Shown: positions 9,774 through 19,254, counted from the first letter of the stretch. The stretch: DNA of 64,000 nucleotides from Pseudomonas sp. B6002 (GCF_013385985.1 NZ_JACAOY010000006.1:186001-250000), one strand, 5' to 3'. Translations and numbers: made by a program. The notes: generated from the letters alone by a model not told the origin.

Positions 9774-11516
9774 ATGTTCGATAACAACAATAAGCTGCGA
9801 CATAGCATTTCATTGGCCGCCGTACTGGCCCTCAGTGGTTTGAGCGCCACGGCCTGGGCCGATGCGTATGAAGATGCCGCGAAAAAATGGATCGGCAGTG
9901 AGTTCAAACCGTCCACCCTGACCGCCGAGCAGCAGCTCGAAGAGTTGAAGTGGTTTATCAAGGCGGCGGAGCCGTTCCGTGGGATGAAGATCAACGTGGT
10001 GTCGGAAACCCTCACCACCCACGAGTACGAATCCAAGGTGCTGGCCAAGGCCTTTACCGAAATCACCGGCATCAAGCTGACCCACGACCTGCTGCAGGAA
10101 GGCGATGTGGTGGAAAAGCTGCAGACCCAGATGCAGTCCGACAAGAACATCTATGACGGTTGGGTCAACGATTCCGACTTGATCGGTACGCACTTTCGCT
10201 ACGGCAAGACCGAATCCATCACCGACCTGATGGCCAATGAGGGCAAGGCCTTCACCTCGCCGACCCTGGACATCAAGGACTTCATCGGCATCTCCTTCAC
10301 CACCGCGCCGGACGGCAAGATCTACCAGTTGCCCGACCAGCAATTCGCCAACCTCTACTGGTTCCGCGCCGACTGGTTCGAGCGCGCCGACTTGAAAGCC
10401 AAGTTCAAGGAAAAGTACGGCTATGAACTGGGCGTGCCGGTGAACTGGTCGGCCTATGAAGACATCGCCAAATTCTTCAGCGAAGACGTCAAGGAAATCG
10501 ACGGCAAGCGTATCTATGGGCACATGGACTACGGCAAGAAAGACCCGTCCCTGGGCTGGCGCTTCACCGATGCCTGGTTCTCCATGGCCGGTGGCGGCGA
10601 CAAAGGCTTGCCTAACGGCCTGCCGGTGGACGAGTGGGGCATTCGCGTAGAGGACTGCCACCCGGTCGGCTCCAGTGTTACCCGTGGCGGCGACACCAAC
10701 GGCCCGGCGGCTGTGTTTGCCACGCAGAAATACGTGGACTGGATGAAAGCCTACGCGCCACCGGAAGCGGCGGGCATGACCTTCTCCGAATCCGGCCCGG
10801 TGCCGTCCCAGGGCAACATCGCACAGCAGATCTTCTGGTACACCGCGTTTACCGCCGACATGACCAAACCCGGCCTGCCGGTGGTGAACGCCGACGGCAC
10901 GCCGAAATGGCGCATGGCGCCGTCGCCGGTCGGACCTTACTGGGAAAAAGGCATGAAGAAGGGCTATCAGGACGTAGGCTCCTGGACCTTCCTCAAGTCG
11001 ACGCCCGAGAAGCAGAAACTCGCGGCCTGGCTCTACGCTCAGTTCGTGACATCCAAAACCGTCTCATTGAAGAAAACCATCGTCGGCCTGACGCCGATTC
11101 GTGAGTCGGATATCAACTCCCAGGCCATGACCGACCTGGCGCCGAAACTCGGTGGCCTGGTGGAGTTCTACCGCAGCCCGGCCCGTGTCGAATGGACACC
11201 GACCGGTACCAACGTGCCGGACTACCCGCGCCTGGCGCAACTGTGGTGGAGCAACATTGCGGCAGCGGCAAGCGGCGAGAAAACCCCGCAGCAAGCACTG
11301 GACAACCTGGCCAAGGAGCAGGACGCAATCATGACGCGCCTGGAACGCTCCAAAGTGCAACCGGTGTGCGGCCCGAAAATGAACGAAGAGCGTGACGCGC
11401 AATACTGGTTCGACCAGCCGGGCGCACCGAAGCCGAAGTTGGCCAACGAGAAGCCCAAAGGCGAGACCGTGGCCTACGGCGACCTGCTCAAGCAGTGGGA
11501 GGCTGCGCGTAAGTAA
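9774..11516 (+). CDS. glpV: Periplasmic substrate-binding protein, GlpV-like
   Basis: This 580-residue extracellular solute-binding protein has a signal peptide (residues 1-29, cleavage expected after SATAWA). It is longer than most family 1 binding proteins but fits the GlpV type of glycerol importer. Mature-region features include the repeated tyrosine and tryptophan clusters of polyol/sugar sites (about 165-210 YQLPDQQFANLYWFRADWF, and 385-400). The AGGAGG ribosome site at 9763-9768 is the strongest in the operon, in line with the excess of binding protein usually needed. It is separated from the permease genes by a REP element. Confidence 0.85.
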   Translation: MFDNNNKLRHSISLAAVLALSGLSATAWADAYEDAAKKWIGSEFKPSTLTAEQQLEELKWFIKAAEPFRGMKINVVSETLTTHEYESKVLAKAFTEITGIKLTHDLLQEGDVVEKLQTQMQSDKNIYDGWVNDSDLIGTHFRYGKTESITDLMANEGKAFTSPTLDIKDFIGISFTTAPDGKIYQLPDQQFANLYWFRADWFERADLKAKFKEKYGYELGVPVNWSAYEDIAKFFSEDVKEIDGKRIYGHMDYGKKDPSLGWRFTDAWFSMAGGGDKGLPNGLPVDEWGIRVEDCHPVGSSVTRGGDTNGPAAVFATQKYVDWMKAYAPPEAAGMTFSESGPVPSQGNIAQQIFWYTAFTADMTKPGLPVVNADGTPKWRMAPSPVGPYWEKGMKKGYQDVGSWTFLKSTPEKQKLAAWLYAQFVTSKTVSLKKTIVGLTPIRESDINSQAMTDLAPKLGGLVEFYRSPARVEWTPTGTNVPDYPRLAQLWWSNIAAAASGEKTPQQALDNLAKEQDAIMTRLERSKVQPVCGPKMNEERDAQYWFDQPGAPKPKLANEKPKGETVAYGDLLKQWEAARK

Positions 11517-11550
11517 TCCTTACGCCAATTGTCCACGCTGGCACCCACCC

Positions 11551-11640
11551 CTGTAGGAGCCGGCTTGCCGGCGATTGCGGCAGATCAGTCAACCCATTGG
11601 CTGGCTGATACACCGCATCGCCGGCAAGCCGGCTCCTACA
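11551..11640. repeat. REP/REPIN palindrome pair
   Basis: Full-length copy with both arms intact, ending at the base before the stop codon of the convergent AraC-family gene. Confidence 0.88.
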
Positions 11641-12537
11641 CTAATGCCCTCGGCTATCAGCCAGAATCCGCGCGGTATCCCGCGCCGGCGGCAACCCGAA
11701 CACCCGCGCATAATCGCGGCTGAACTGGGTCGCGCTTTCATACCCCACCTCAAACGCCGCATGGGTCACGCTGCTCGCGCTGGCCACCATCAACGTACGC
11801 GCCTGTAACAACCGCACGCGTTTCTGATACTGCAAAGGGCTCAAATTGGTCACCGCCTTGAAGTGCCGATGAAATGCCGAAACACTCATCGCAGCCTTCT
11901 GGGCCAAGGCCTCCACGCGGATCGGTTCGGCATAGTCGCGACGAATCCACTGGATCGCCTGGCTGACCCGGGCCATCGCCGTGTCTGGCGCAGCAATTTC
12001 GCGCAGCATCCAGCCATGAGGGCCTTGCAGTACGTGGTAGAGGATCTCCCGTTCATACGCAGGGGCCAGCGCGGCAATTGCTACCGGGTCACCCATCAGG
12101 CGCAGCATGCGCACCCAAGCATCCATCAAGGCGGGTGTGACGGCCGCCACGGAGAAACCGGCTTCCTGTTCGCAACGCCCGTTGGGGGCCGGCAGGTCAT
12201 TGAGCAGGGTGGTCAGCACGGTCGGATCAAGCGTCAGGCTCACCGCCAGGTAGGGTTCGCCCGTGATCGCCGGATTCACCACGCCGACTGCGGGCAACTC
12301 GATGGACATCACAAAATACGTCGCCGGGTCGTAATGCAGCGTGCGGTCGCCCACGGTCATGCACTTACTGCCCTGCAGGATCAGGTTGATCATCGGGTCA
12401 TACACCGCCGCCAGCATATGCTCGGGAATCGCCCCCTGGACCATCGCCACGCGGGGGATGCCGGTCTCGGTGCGGCGGTTTTCGGCCTTGGCAGCCAAGG
12501 CGCGCAGTTCGATCAATTGAGTGTTCATGGCGACCAT
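11641..12537 (-). CDS. AraC-family transcriptional regulator
   Basis: The 298-residue protein has an AraC N-terminal cupin-like sensory domain (about 20-170, with MLAAVYDPMINLILQGSKCM and HYDPATYFVMS). A C-terminal double helix-turn-helix follows (about 195-290, with KAAMSVSAFHRHFKAVTNLSPLQYQKRVRLLQARTLM and AAFEVGYESATQFSRDYARVFG). It is divergent from a four-gene enzyme operon with about 130 bases between, so it is the probable regulator of that operon. The start at 12537 has AACGGCAGG about seven bases upstream; ATG 12528 is the alternative. The inducer is unknown. Confidence 0.9.
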   Translation of the reverse strand: MVAMNTQLIELRALAAKAENRRTETGIPRVAMVQGAIPEHMLAAVYDPMINLILQGSKCMTVGDRTLHYDPATYFVMSIELPAVGVVNPAITGEPYLAVSLTLDPTVLTTLLNDLPAPNGRCEQEAGFSVAAVTPALMDAWVRMLRLMGDPVAIAALAPAYEREILYHVLQGPHGWMLREIAAPDTAMARVSQAIQWIRRDYAEPIRVEALAQKAAMSVSAFHRHFKAVTNLSPLQYQKRVRLLQARTLMVASASSVTHAAFEVGYESATQFSRDYARVFGLPPARDTARILADSRGH

Positions 12538-12666
12538 GCTGTGCCTGCCGTTGAGCCTTGCGCAAGCAAAAAGCAGAAACAGGCAAGATTGGAGTAGGAA
12601 CGGCTGCGTCGAAGAGTAGGGCGATGACTACTGTGGTCACTCAACTTTTCAGCAGTGGAGCAGGCC

Positions 12667-13410
12667 ATGGGCGTTATCGTGATTACCGGAGGCAGCCGTG
12701 GGATCGGTGCCAGTACCGCCGAACTATGTGCACGTCAGGGGCATGGTGTGATCCTCACCTATAAGCGCAACCCGGATGCGGCACAGGCGGTGGTCCAGCG
12801 TATCGAGGCCAGCGGCGGGAAAGCCGTGGCGCTGGAATTGGACGTTGCGGCTGCCAGCACATTCCCTGTCTTCCGAGAGGCGGTGACGCATGCCCTGCAG
12901 GCCACATGGGGCGCAAGCACCTTGAGTGGGCTGGTGAACAACGCCGGCTACGGCCTGTTCAACCCCCTTGAGTCGGTGACCGAGGCGCAGTTCGACGGCC
13001 TGTTCAACGTGCACCTCAAGGGGCCGTTTTTCCTGACCCAAACCCTGCTGTCGCTGCTGGAAGAACACGCCAGCATCGTCAACCTTACCAGCGCCACCAC
13101 TCGCGTCGCGACGGCGGGTGTCGCGCCCTACGCCACATTCAAGGGAGGGCTGGATGTGCTAACCCGCTATATGGCCAAGGAATTCGGCGAACGGCGTATC
13201 CGCGCCAATGCGGTGTCTCCAGGCGCCATTCGCACCGAACTGGGCGGCGGCTTGAATGACGAATTCGAAGCTCTGTTGGCCGGGCAAACCGCCCTCGGCC
13301 GCGTAGGCGAACCGGAAGATGTGGCACGGGTTATCGCCCTGTTGCTGTCGGAAGAAGGCCGTTGGATCAATGCCCAGACCGTCGAAGTTGCGGGCGGCTA
13401 CATCATCTGA
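12667..13410 (+). CDS. SDR-family NAD(P)-dependent oxidoreductase
   Basis: The 247-residue classical short-chain dehydrogenase has the cofactor motif TGGSRGIG (7-14), the NNAG motif (about 91-94), the catalytic serine in NLTSATT, and YxxxK as YATFK (about 156-160). The PG motif after the active site (VSPGAIRTEL) is intact. Family members reduce or oxidise alcohols and carbonyls in the cytoplasm; the substrate cannot be told. ATG 12667 is preferred to the GTG at 12655 because GGAGCAGG precedes it. It is the first gene of an operon with a VOC protein, a saccharopine-dehydrogenase-like enzyme and an NTF2-like protein. Confidence 0.9.
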   Translation: MGVIVITGGSRGIGASTAELCARQGHGVILTYKRNPDAAQAVVQRIEASGGKAVALELDVAAASTFPVFREAVTHALQATWGASTLSGLVNNAGYGLFNPLESVTEAQFDGLFNVHLKGPFFLTQTLLSLLEEHASIVNLTSATTRVATAGVAPYATFKGGLDVLTRYMAKEFGERRIRANAVSPGAIRTELGGGLNDEFEALLAGQTALGRVGEPEDVARVIALLLSEEGRWINAQTVEVAGGYII

Positions 13411-13426
13411 ATCAGGAGGCTCCACC

Positions 13427-13828
13427 ATGCTCGATCATCTGTTTATCTCGGTGAGCGATATCCAACGTTCGATCCGCTTCTACGAAGCCACCCTGACGCC
13501 GCTCGGCACCACCGCGCGGCATGACTACGACGGCAAGGATGGCCCGCCCGGCCACCCGGACCTGAAGGGCTTTGGCGCCAACGGGCGCATGTTTTTCTGG
13601 CTGCGCGAAGGCGCCGTGGAAGGGCGCGCGGTGCATTTGGGCTTCGTCGCCAATAACCGCGCCGAGGTGGATAACGCCTACGCCGCCGCCCTGGCAAACG
13701 GCGCCACCGACAACGGCGCACCGGGCGCTCGCCTGCACTACGACCCCAACTACTACGCGGCCAACGTGCTGGACCCGGACGGCTACAGCCTCGAATTCGT
13801 CTACAAGAACTGGCAGCACACCTCATGA
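13427..13828 (+). CDS. VOC-family (glyoxalase/dioxygenase fold) protein
   Basis: The 133-residue protein has the paired beta-alpha-beta-beta-beta modules of the vicinal oxygen chelate family. It starts LDHLFISVSDIQRSIRFYEATL and ends with the metal-site strand DPDGYSLEFVYK. Members are lyases, dioxygenases or binding proteins; this length and sequence fit the lyase-like group of unknown substrate. The ribosome site CAGGAGGCTCC is strong. The stop overlaps the ATG of the next gene (ATGA). Confidence 0.85.
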   Translation: MLDHLFISVSDIQRSIRFYEATLTPLGTTARHDYDGKDGPPGHPDLKGFGANGRMFFWLREGAVEGRAVHLGFVANNRAEVDNAYAAALANGATDNGAPGARLHYDPNYYAANVLDPDGYSLEFVYKNWQHTS

Positions 13829-14784
13829 AAACCTTGATGATCTACGGCGCCACCGGCTACACCGGGCGCATGGCGGCGCACCACGCGAAAACACTGGGTC
13901 TCAACCTGGTATTGGCCGGCCGCAACGCCGAGCGCCTGGTCTCCTTGGCGGTTGAGTTGGACGTGCCTTACCGCGTATTCACGGCAGATACCGCTCAGTT
14001 GGAAGGCATCGACGTGCTGCTCAACTTTGCCGGGCCATTCGCCCAGACCGCCGCAGCGCTGATGCGCGCTTGTATTGCCAATGGCACTGACTACCTGGAC
14101 ATCACCGCCGAAATCAACGTGTACCGCCTTGCCGAGCAACTCGGCGCCGAAGCGGACGTGATGTTGCTGCCCGGCGTGGGCTGGGACGTGGTCCCCACTG
14201 ACTGCCTGGCCATGCACGTTGCCGGCCGCGTGCAGCAGCCGCACTCGCTGAAAATCGCCTTGCAGGTGCCCGGTGCCATGTCCCGGGGTTCGGCCATGAG
14301 TGTCAGCGAGATCATCGGCGCCGGCGTGATGGCGCGACTCGACGGTCAGTTGGTCGCCACGCCGGACGCGCAACCCCAGCACCTGGATTTTGGCGACGGA
14401 CCAGTGCTGTGTGCCCCGTTGTCCTTTGGCGACCTGGTCACTGCATGGCATTCCAGCGCCATCCCGAATATCGCTATGTTCGTTCACATCACTGGCGAAG
14501 CGTTCCCGGAGGGCGACCTGTCACTGCTGCCCGACGGCCCCACCCAAGGCCAGCGCGACGCCCATCGTGCCCGTGCCGTGGCCGAAGTCATCGGCATTGA
14601 TGGGACGGTGGCGCGTTCAGTCATCGAGACCGTCAACGGCTACAGCTACACCCCTTTGGCTGCCGTGGAAGCGGCGCTCCGAGTACTGGGCGGTGAACGT
14701 CGCGCGGGTTTTGAAACCCCTGCCAGGCTGTTTGGCGTGGGCTTTGCGCAGACCATTGCCGGCACGCGGATCACCGATTACTAA
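13825..14784 (+). CDS. Saccharopine-dehydrogenase-like NAD(P)-binding protein
   Basis: The 319-residue protein begins with a Rossmann motif (MIYGATGYTGRMAAHHA, GxTGxxG) and carries the family pattern LLNFAGPFAQTA, then TDYLDITAE and LLPGVGWDVVPTDCLA. Such proteins include saccharopine dehydrogenases and trans-acting enoyl reductases. Only the cofactor fold is firmly supported here. It is translationally coupled to the VOC gene and followed by an NTF2-like gene, so it is part of the AraC-controlled operon. A second, more distant family member lies in the siderophore operon at 44629-45726. Confidence 0.82.
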   Translation: MKTLMIYGATGYTGRMAAHHAKTLGLNLVLAGRNAERLVSLAVELDVPYRVFTADTAQLEGIDVLLNFAGPFAQTAAALMRACIANGTDYLDITAEINVYRLAEQLGAEADVMLLPGVGWDVVPTDCLAMHVAGRVQQPHSLKIALQVPGAMSRGSAMSVSEIIGAGVMARLDGQLVATPDAQPQHLDFGDGPVLCAPLSFGDLVTAWHSSAIPNIAMFVHITGEAFPEGDLSLLPDGPTQGQRDAHRARAVAEVIGIDGTVARSVIETVNGYSYTPLAAVEAALRVLGGERRAGFETPARLFGVGFAQTIAGTRITDY

Positions 14785-14803
14785 TCCCACAGGAATTACC
14801 CCC

Positions 14804-15268
14804 ATGACCACCCTCGACCTACACACCGCTGCCGATAAGTTCGCAGTGATCGACACCCTGCATCGCTTCGCAGCAGGCATTGATCTGCACGATCCGGCTT
14901 TGCTCGCTTCGGCGTTCACCGTCAACGCCGTATCGGATTTTGGCCCGGCCGCTGCCAAGGCAGGTTTTGAATACCCGGTGCTGGAAGGGCGCGACACCAT
15001 CGTCACCGCACTGTCCGGCGCCCTCAGTCAACTCGATACCACTCATTCTGTGAGTAACGCGCGGGTAACCCTTGAGGGCGACAGTGCGCGGCTGGATGCG
15101 TTGGTGGAAGCGCAGCACGTGCCCAAAAACGATCCTTCACGGCATTACCTGATGAAAAACCGTTATGACGTGGCGTTGGTGCGGGAAGAGGGCGTATGGA
15201 TGATCCAGCGCGTGACTGTGGATAACGTCTGGCGCTCAGGTGAACCTGCGGTGTTGGCGGGAGTTTAA
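14804..15268 (+). CDS. NTF2-like (SnoaL-type) protein
   Basis: The 154-residue protein has the cone-shaped alpha+beta signature of the nuclear-transport-factor-2 superfamily. An N-terminal helix (AADKFAVIDTLHRFAAGIDLHDPALLASAFT) is followed by strands with DTTHSVSNARVTLEGDSARLDALVEAQHV and KNRYDVALVREEGVWMIQRVTV. Members are small isomerases, dehydratases or binding proteins. It is the last gene of the operon; an AGGAA site precedes ATG 14804. Confidence 0.8.
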   Translation: MTTLDLHTAADKFAVIDTLHRFAAGIDLHDPALLASAFTVNAVSDFGPAAAKAGFEYPVLEGRDTIVTALSGALSQLDTTHSVSNARVTLEGDSARLDALVEAQHVPKNDPSRHYLMKNRYDVALVREEGVWMIQRVTVDNVWRSGEPAVLAGV

Positions 15269-15282
15269 GAACACCAAACGTA

Positions 15283-15372
15283 CTGTAGGAGCCGGCTTGC
15301 CGGCGATGCAGGCGCCTCGGTGTATCAGGGCAAACCGAGCCGATACCATCGCCGGCAAGCCGGCTCTTACAG
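15283..15372. repeat. REP/REPIN palindrome pair
   Basis: Arms CTGTAGGAGCCGGCTTGCCG and CGCCGGCAAGCCGGCTCTTA lie between convergent genes; the right arm has one substitution (CTCTTAC for CTCCTAC). Confidence 0.88.
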
Positions 15373-15376
15373 GTTA

Positions 15377-15805
15377 TCAGGCGGCTTGCGGCTGAATCTG
15401 CAACTCGCCGTCCACGTCCTTGACCAACCCACTGGCCAAAAACAACGGCGCCAGGCGCTTGTGCAGTTGCGGCTCGACAAATTCCTTCACCGTGTCCAGC
15501 ACCAGCACGCCGCTCAGCGGCAGCTCGGCCTTGGTGTAGGACAGCCACGCCTTCTTCAACGCCATCAACACATCACTGCCCGCCGTGGAGGCGAAGCGGC
15601 GGTGGGTGGGTTTGCCGTCGAACGTAAAGCTGTGCTGGAACGCGTAGCCGGTTTCATCGCCGCCGCTGGCGGTGCAGCGCACGCAGGTGCACGGGCCGTC
15701 GCCGAAGGCGCTGCGCAGGTAGGCGTTGAAGTCCACCACGGGCTTGAGTGACAGGCGCTTATCGACTTCGAACAGGTCCCCGGTCATTTTTTCGTCAGTG
15801 TTCAA
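15377..15805 (-). CDS. Hypothetical protein
   Basis: This 142-residue cytoplasmic-looking protein has no signal peptide or membrane segment. It carries a compact CTCVRC cysteine pair (about residues 39-44), which could bind metal. I do not recognise the family. The chosen start is TTG 15805 because GAGGAA lies seven bases upstream; ATG 15787 (MTGDLFEV) is the alternative. It stands alone between a REP element and a divergent binding-protein gene. Confidence 0.65.
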   Translation of the reverse strand: MNTDEKMTGDLFEVDKRLSLKPVVDFNAYLRSAFGDGPCTCVRCTASGGDETGYAFQHSFTFDGKPTHRRFASTAGSDVLMALKKAWLSYTKAELPLSGVLVLDTVKEFVEPQLHKRLAPLFLASGLVKDVDGELQIQPQAA

Positions 15806-15971
15806 CGTCCATTTCCTCGCAGGTTCGACGGTTTTTCAAAGCGCGGCACAATAGCAGCCATGGGCAGGTTTGTGGGCTATTTTGCATAACAATAGATCCC
15901 GATATTCTTTTCCTGTCTTAAAAATCGTGGCTACCCTCGCTCACCTTCTCAAAAGCGCGGCAGACTCCCCC

Positions 15972-16985
15972 ATGACCTTCAAGCGTTCCTCCCTGACCCT
16001 CCTGGCGGCCTCGTTGGCCGCCGCAACGGCCTTGCTCAGCCCCGGTGCCCAGGCCGAAGGCAAGATCAGCATCGCCCAGCAATTCGGCATCGGCTACCTG
16101 ATCCTTGACGTGGTGCGTGACCAAAACCTGATCGAAAAGCACGGTAAGGAACAGGGCCTGGACATCAAGGTGGATTGGAACAGCATTTCCGGCGCCACCG
16201 CGATGAATGAATCGCTGCTGGCCGGCGCGCTGGACGTGGTCTCCGCTGGCGTGCCGCCAATGCTCACGCTGTGGGACCGCACCAAGGGCAAGCAGAACGT
16301 CAAGGCCATCGCCTCGCTGGGCTCGATGCCCAACTACCTGCTCACCAACAACCCGAACGTGAAAACCCTCAAGGACTTCAGCGAGAAAGACCGTATCGCC
16401 GTGCCCGCCGCTGGCGTGGGCTTCCAGTCTCGCACCTTGCAGATCGAGACCGCCAAGCAATTCGGCAATGACCAGTACAAGAAATTCGACGACATCTCCA
16501 TCAGCCTGGCCCACCCCGATGCCACGGCGGCGTTGATTGCCGGTGGTTCGGAGATCAATGCGCATTTCTCCAGCCCACCGTTCCAGTACCAGGAACTGCT
16601 GAACCCCAATGTGCACAAGGTGCTCAGTTCCTACGACATCCTGGGTGGGCAGGCGACGTTCAACGTGCTGTACACCACGCAGAAATTCCACGACGAAAAC
16701 CCCAAGACCTACAAGGCGTTCTATGACGCACTGGCCGAGGCTGAAAAAATCATCAAGGCCGATAAGCCAGCGGCCGCCAAGGCCTACATCCGCGTAGAAC
16801 AGTCGAAACTGCCGTTGGATCTGGTGGAAAAGATCGTCCAGGATCCGGAAATCGACTTCACCATCGTGCCGCAGCGCACCTTCATCTACGCCGAGAAATT
16901 GCAGGAGCTGGGTGTGCTGAAAAACAAGGCCGCCAGCTGGAAGGACTACTTCTTCGAAGAAGCCCACGGCGGCAACGGCAGCTGA
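15972..16985 (+). CDS. NMT1/TauA-like ABC substrate-binding protein (orphan)
   Basis: The 337-residue protein has a signal peptide (residues 1-29, cleavage after GAQA) and the NMT1/SsuA-type fold. The pattern QFGIGYLILDVVRDQNLIEKHGKEQGLDIKV is followed by NESLLAGALDVVSAGVPPML and GVGFQSRTLQIETAKQFG. Such proteins bind nitrate, taurine, sulfonates, pyrimidine precursors or related ligands in the periplasm. No permease or ATPase gene adjoins it, so it is an orphan that may work with components encoded elsewhere. Flanking REP elements suggest a single-gene transcript. The ligand is not predictable by eye. Confidence 0.82.
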   Translation: MTFKRSSLTLLAASLAAATALLSPGAQAEGKISIAQQFGIGYLILDVVRDQNLIEKHGKEQGLDIKVDWNSISGATAMNESLLAGALDVVSAGVPPMLTLWDRTKGKQNVKAIASLGSMPNYLLTNNPNVKTLKDFSEKDRIAVPAAGVGFQSRTLQIETAKQFGNDQYKKFDDISISLAHPDATAALIAGGSEINAHFSSPPFQYQELLNPNVHKVLSSYDILGGQATFNVLYTTQKFHDENPKTYKAFYDALAEAEKIIKADKPAAAKAYIRVEQSKLPLDLVEKIVQDPEIDFTIVPQRTFIYAEKLQELGVLKNKAASWKDYFFEEAHGGNGS

Positions 16986-17019
16986 TCCGCAACCCGTTTC
17001 TGATACCGAACACGATCAA

Positions 17020-17108
17020 CTGTAGGAGCCGGCTTGCCGGCGATAGCGGTGGATCAGCCAGAACATTGATAGCAGACACACCGTCATCGCAGGCAAGCCA
17101 GCTCCCAC
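17020..17108. repeat. REP/REPIN palindrome pair
   Basis: The left arm is of the CGGCTTGCCGGCGAT type and the right arm of the CAGGCAAGCCAGCTCCCACA type, so the two arms belong to different subvariants. Confidence 0.85.
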
Positions 17109-17131
17109 ATTTGGATCTCTGTTGTGATCAT

Positions 17132-17223
17132 CTGTAGGAGCCGGCTTGCCGGCGATAGCTGCGTGTCAGTCGATACATTCGGTAGCTGATACACCGATAT
17201 CGCCGGCAAGCCGGCTCCTACAG
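17132..17223. repeat. REP/REPIN palindrome pair
   Basis: A second full copy follows only 24 bases after the previous one, in the same orientation, and precedes the convergent LysR-family gene. Confidence 0.88.
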
Positions 17224-17241
17224 AGGTGTTGTGTATCCCGT

Positions 17242-18138
17242 CTACTGCGCAATCAGACTGCGCTTGATCCAGTCATACAAGTCATTCCCCTCGCTCGACA
17301 ACTCACTGTTGGCGCGCCGGCACAGGTAGTACTGGCGGCCGTCATTGACCTGCAGATCAAACAACTTCACCAGCTCACCACTCGCCACATGGGGCGCCAC
17401 CAGCGGCTCGCGCAGCAGCGCGCAACCGAGGCCGGTGAGGGTGGCGGTGAGTGCCAGTTGGCCGTCTTCCAGCAGCAAGCCATTGAGCGCTGTGGTGTCG
17501 ACTTCGGCGGCCTCGAACCATTGGCCCCAGGTGCCGCGTTCTTCGTCGTGCAGCAACGGCAGTTCACTCAGCGCCTGGGGAGTGTCGATGGGCCCGTGCT
17601 GCGCCAGGAACGCGCGGCTGCAATAGGGCGTCACCGCGCCAGAGATCAACGGCTCGCTGTGGTAGCCCGGCCAATGCCCGGTGCCAAAGCGGATCGACAG
17701 GTCCGCTGCGTCGCTGGGGTAGCTGCGGTGGTTGGCGTAGGTCACGTTGATGTCCAGCGCCGGGTGATCCTTCAGGAAATTCGCAAGGCGCGGGATAAAC
17801 AGGTTGATGCCAAACAGCGGGATCAGGCTGATGGTGACCTGGCGCGTCGCGCTTTTTTCGCGCACGTGTTCGGTGGCGCTGCGCAGTACCGCAAAGGCTG
17901 AGCGAATCGCACGGTAGTACTCGCGACCTTCGTCGGTGAGCACCAGGTTGCGGCCCTGGCGCAAGGTCAGCGGCTGCTGCAAAAAGTCCTCGAGCAAATG
18001 CAACTGATGGCTGATGGCCGAGGCGGAGACGTCCAGCTCGCGGGCAGCGGCATTGACCCCGCCATGGCGCGCAAAGGCTTCGAACGTACGCACGGCACGC
18101 AGGGGAGGGTCATTGGCTAACTGTTCTGATTTATTCAT
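17242..18138 (-). CDS. LysR-family regulator, GcvA-like
   Basis: The 298-residue protein has an N-terminal winged helix-turn-helix (residues about 14-72, PLRAVRTFEAFARHGGVNAAARELDVSASAISHQLHLLEDFL). A two-lobed effector domain follows from about residue 95. The starting phrase and the GRNLVLTDEGREYYRAI segment are typical of the GcvA subgroup. It is divergent from the LivHMGFK-type operon with about 160 bases between, making it the likely local regulator. The effector may be the transported compound. Confidence 0.88.
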   Translation of the reverse strand: MNKSEQLANDPPLRAVRTFEAFARHGGVNAAARELDVSASAISHQLHLLEDFLQQPLTLRQGRNLVLTDEGREYYRAIRSAFAVLRSATEHVREKSATRQVTISLIPLFGINLFIPRLANFLKDHPALDINVTYANHRSYPSDAADLSIRFGTGHWPGYHSEPLISGAVTPYCSRAFLAQHGPIDTPQALSELPLLHDEERGTWGQWFEAAEVDTTALNGLLLEDGQLALTATLTGLGCALLREPLVAPHVASGELVKLFDLQVNDGRQYYLCRRANSELSSEGNDLYDWIKRSLIAQ

Positions 18139-18184
18139 GTATTGAATTAAATACCAACTTTATCGCCGAATAAAGAGCCATAAG

Positions 18185-18200
18185 TGCCGTATTTGCGGCA
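18185..18200. promoter_or_regulatory. Inverted repeat between LysR gene and liv operon
   Basis: TGCCG-TATTTG-CGGCA is a perfect 5-base inverted repeat with AT-rich flanks (ATAAG before, TAAAT after). It lies about 45 bases from the LysR start and 100 from livH. It could be the LysR operator; there is no other evidence. Confidence 0.35.
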
Positions 18201-18301
18201 TAAATGGCCTGTTCTATGTTGGGTATAACGATATGACTTTCTGATATTTGATAAAAACAGAATAGATGCTTAGTGTGCCGCCCTTGTACGCACTGAGGTC
18301 G

Positions 18302-19254
18302 ATGGTCCTGATGGATGGGTTTATCCAACAACTGCTCAACGGTTTGATGACGGGCAGTCTCTACGCGCTGGTGGCCCTGGGTTACACCATGGTCTACGGC
18401 ATTTTGCGCATCATCAACTTCGCCCATGGCGACGTGTTGATGATCGGCGCGCTGGTGGGCTTGTCGGTGATCCGCCTGTTGCAGGCGACCTGGCCCGCCT
18501 TGCCGCCGGTGCTGGTGTTGCTCTGCGCCACTGTTGTCGCCATGGCCTTCTGCGCGGTGCTGGCGGTAGTGATCGAGCGTGTTGCCTATCGCCGCCTGCG
18601 CCATGCCCCGCGCCTGGCACCGTTGATCAGTGGCATCGGTGTGTCGCTGCTGCTGCAAACCGTTGCCATGCTGGTGTGGACGCGCAACCCGCAGATGTTC
18701 CCGCAATTGCTGCCCCTGGCGCCGATTGAAGTGCTGGCCGGCGCCTCCCCGCACCCGGCGATCACCAACGTGACGGCCCTTACCACCATCGCCATCGCCG
18801 TTTCGGTGATGGTCGCGCTGCTGGTGTTGGTGGAGCGCACGCGCTTCGGCCGGGCCATGCGCGCCGTGGCAGAAAACCCGCAAGTGGCGAGCCTGATGGG
18901 TATCAACCCCAACCGCATCATTGTCATCACCTTTGCCATTGGCGGCGCGCTTGCCGCGTTGGCGGGGATCATGATGGCCAGCAACTACGGCAGCGCGCAT
19001 TTCTACATGGGCTTTTTGCCCGGCATCAAGGCCTTCACCGCAGCCGTGCTGGGCGGTATCGGCAACCTCAAGGGCGCCATGCTCGGCGGCCTGTTGCTGG
19101 GGCTGATCGAAGCCCTGGGTACCGGCTATTTGGGTTCGGCTACCAACGGCGTGTTTGGCAGCAATTACCAGGATGTGTTTGCCTTTATCGTGTTGATCGC
19201 GGTGCTGGTGTTCCGGCCTTCGGGCTTGCTGGGCGAACGTTTGGCGACCCGCGC

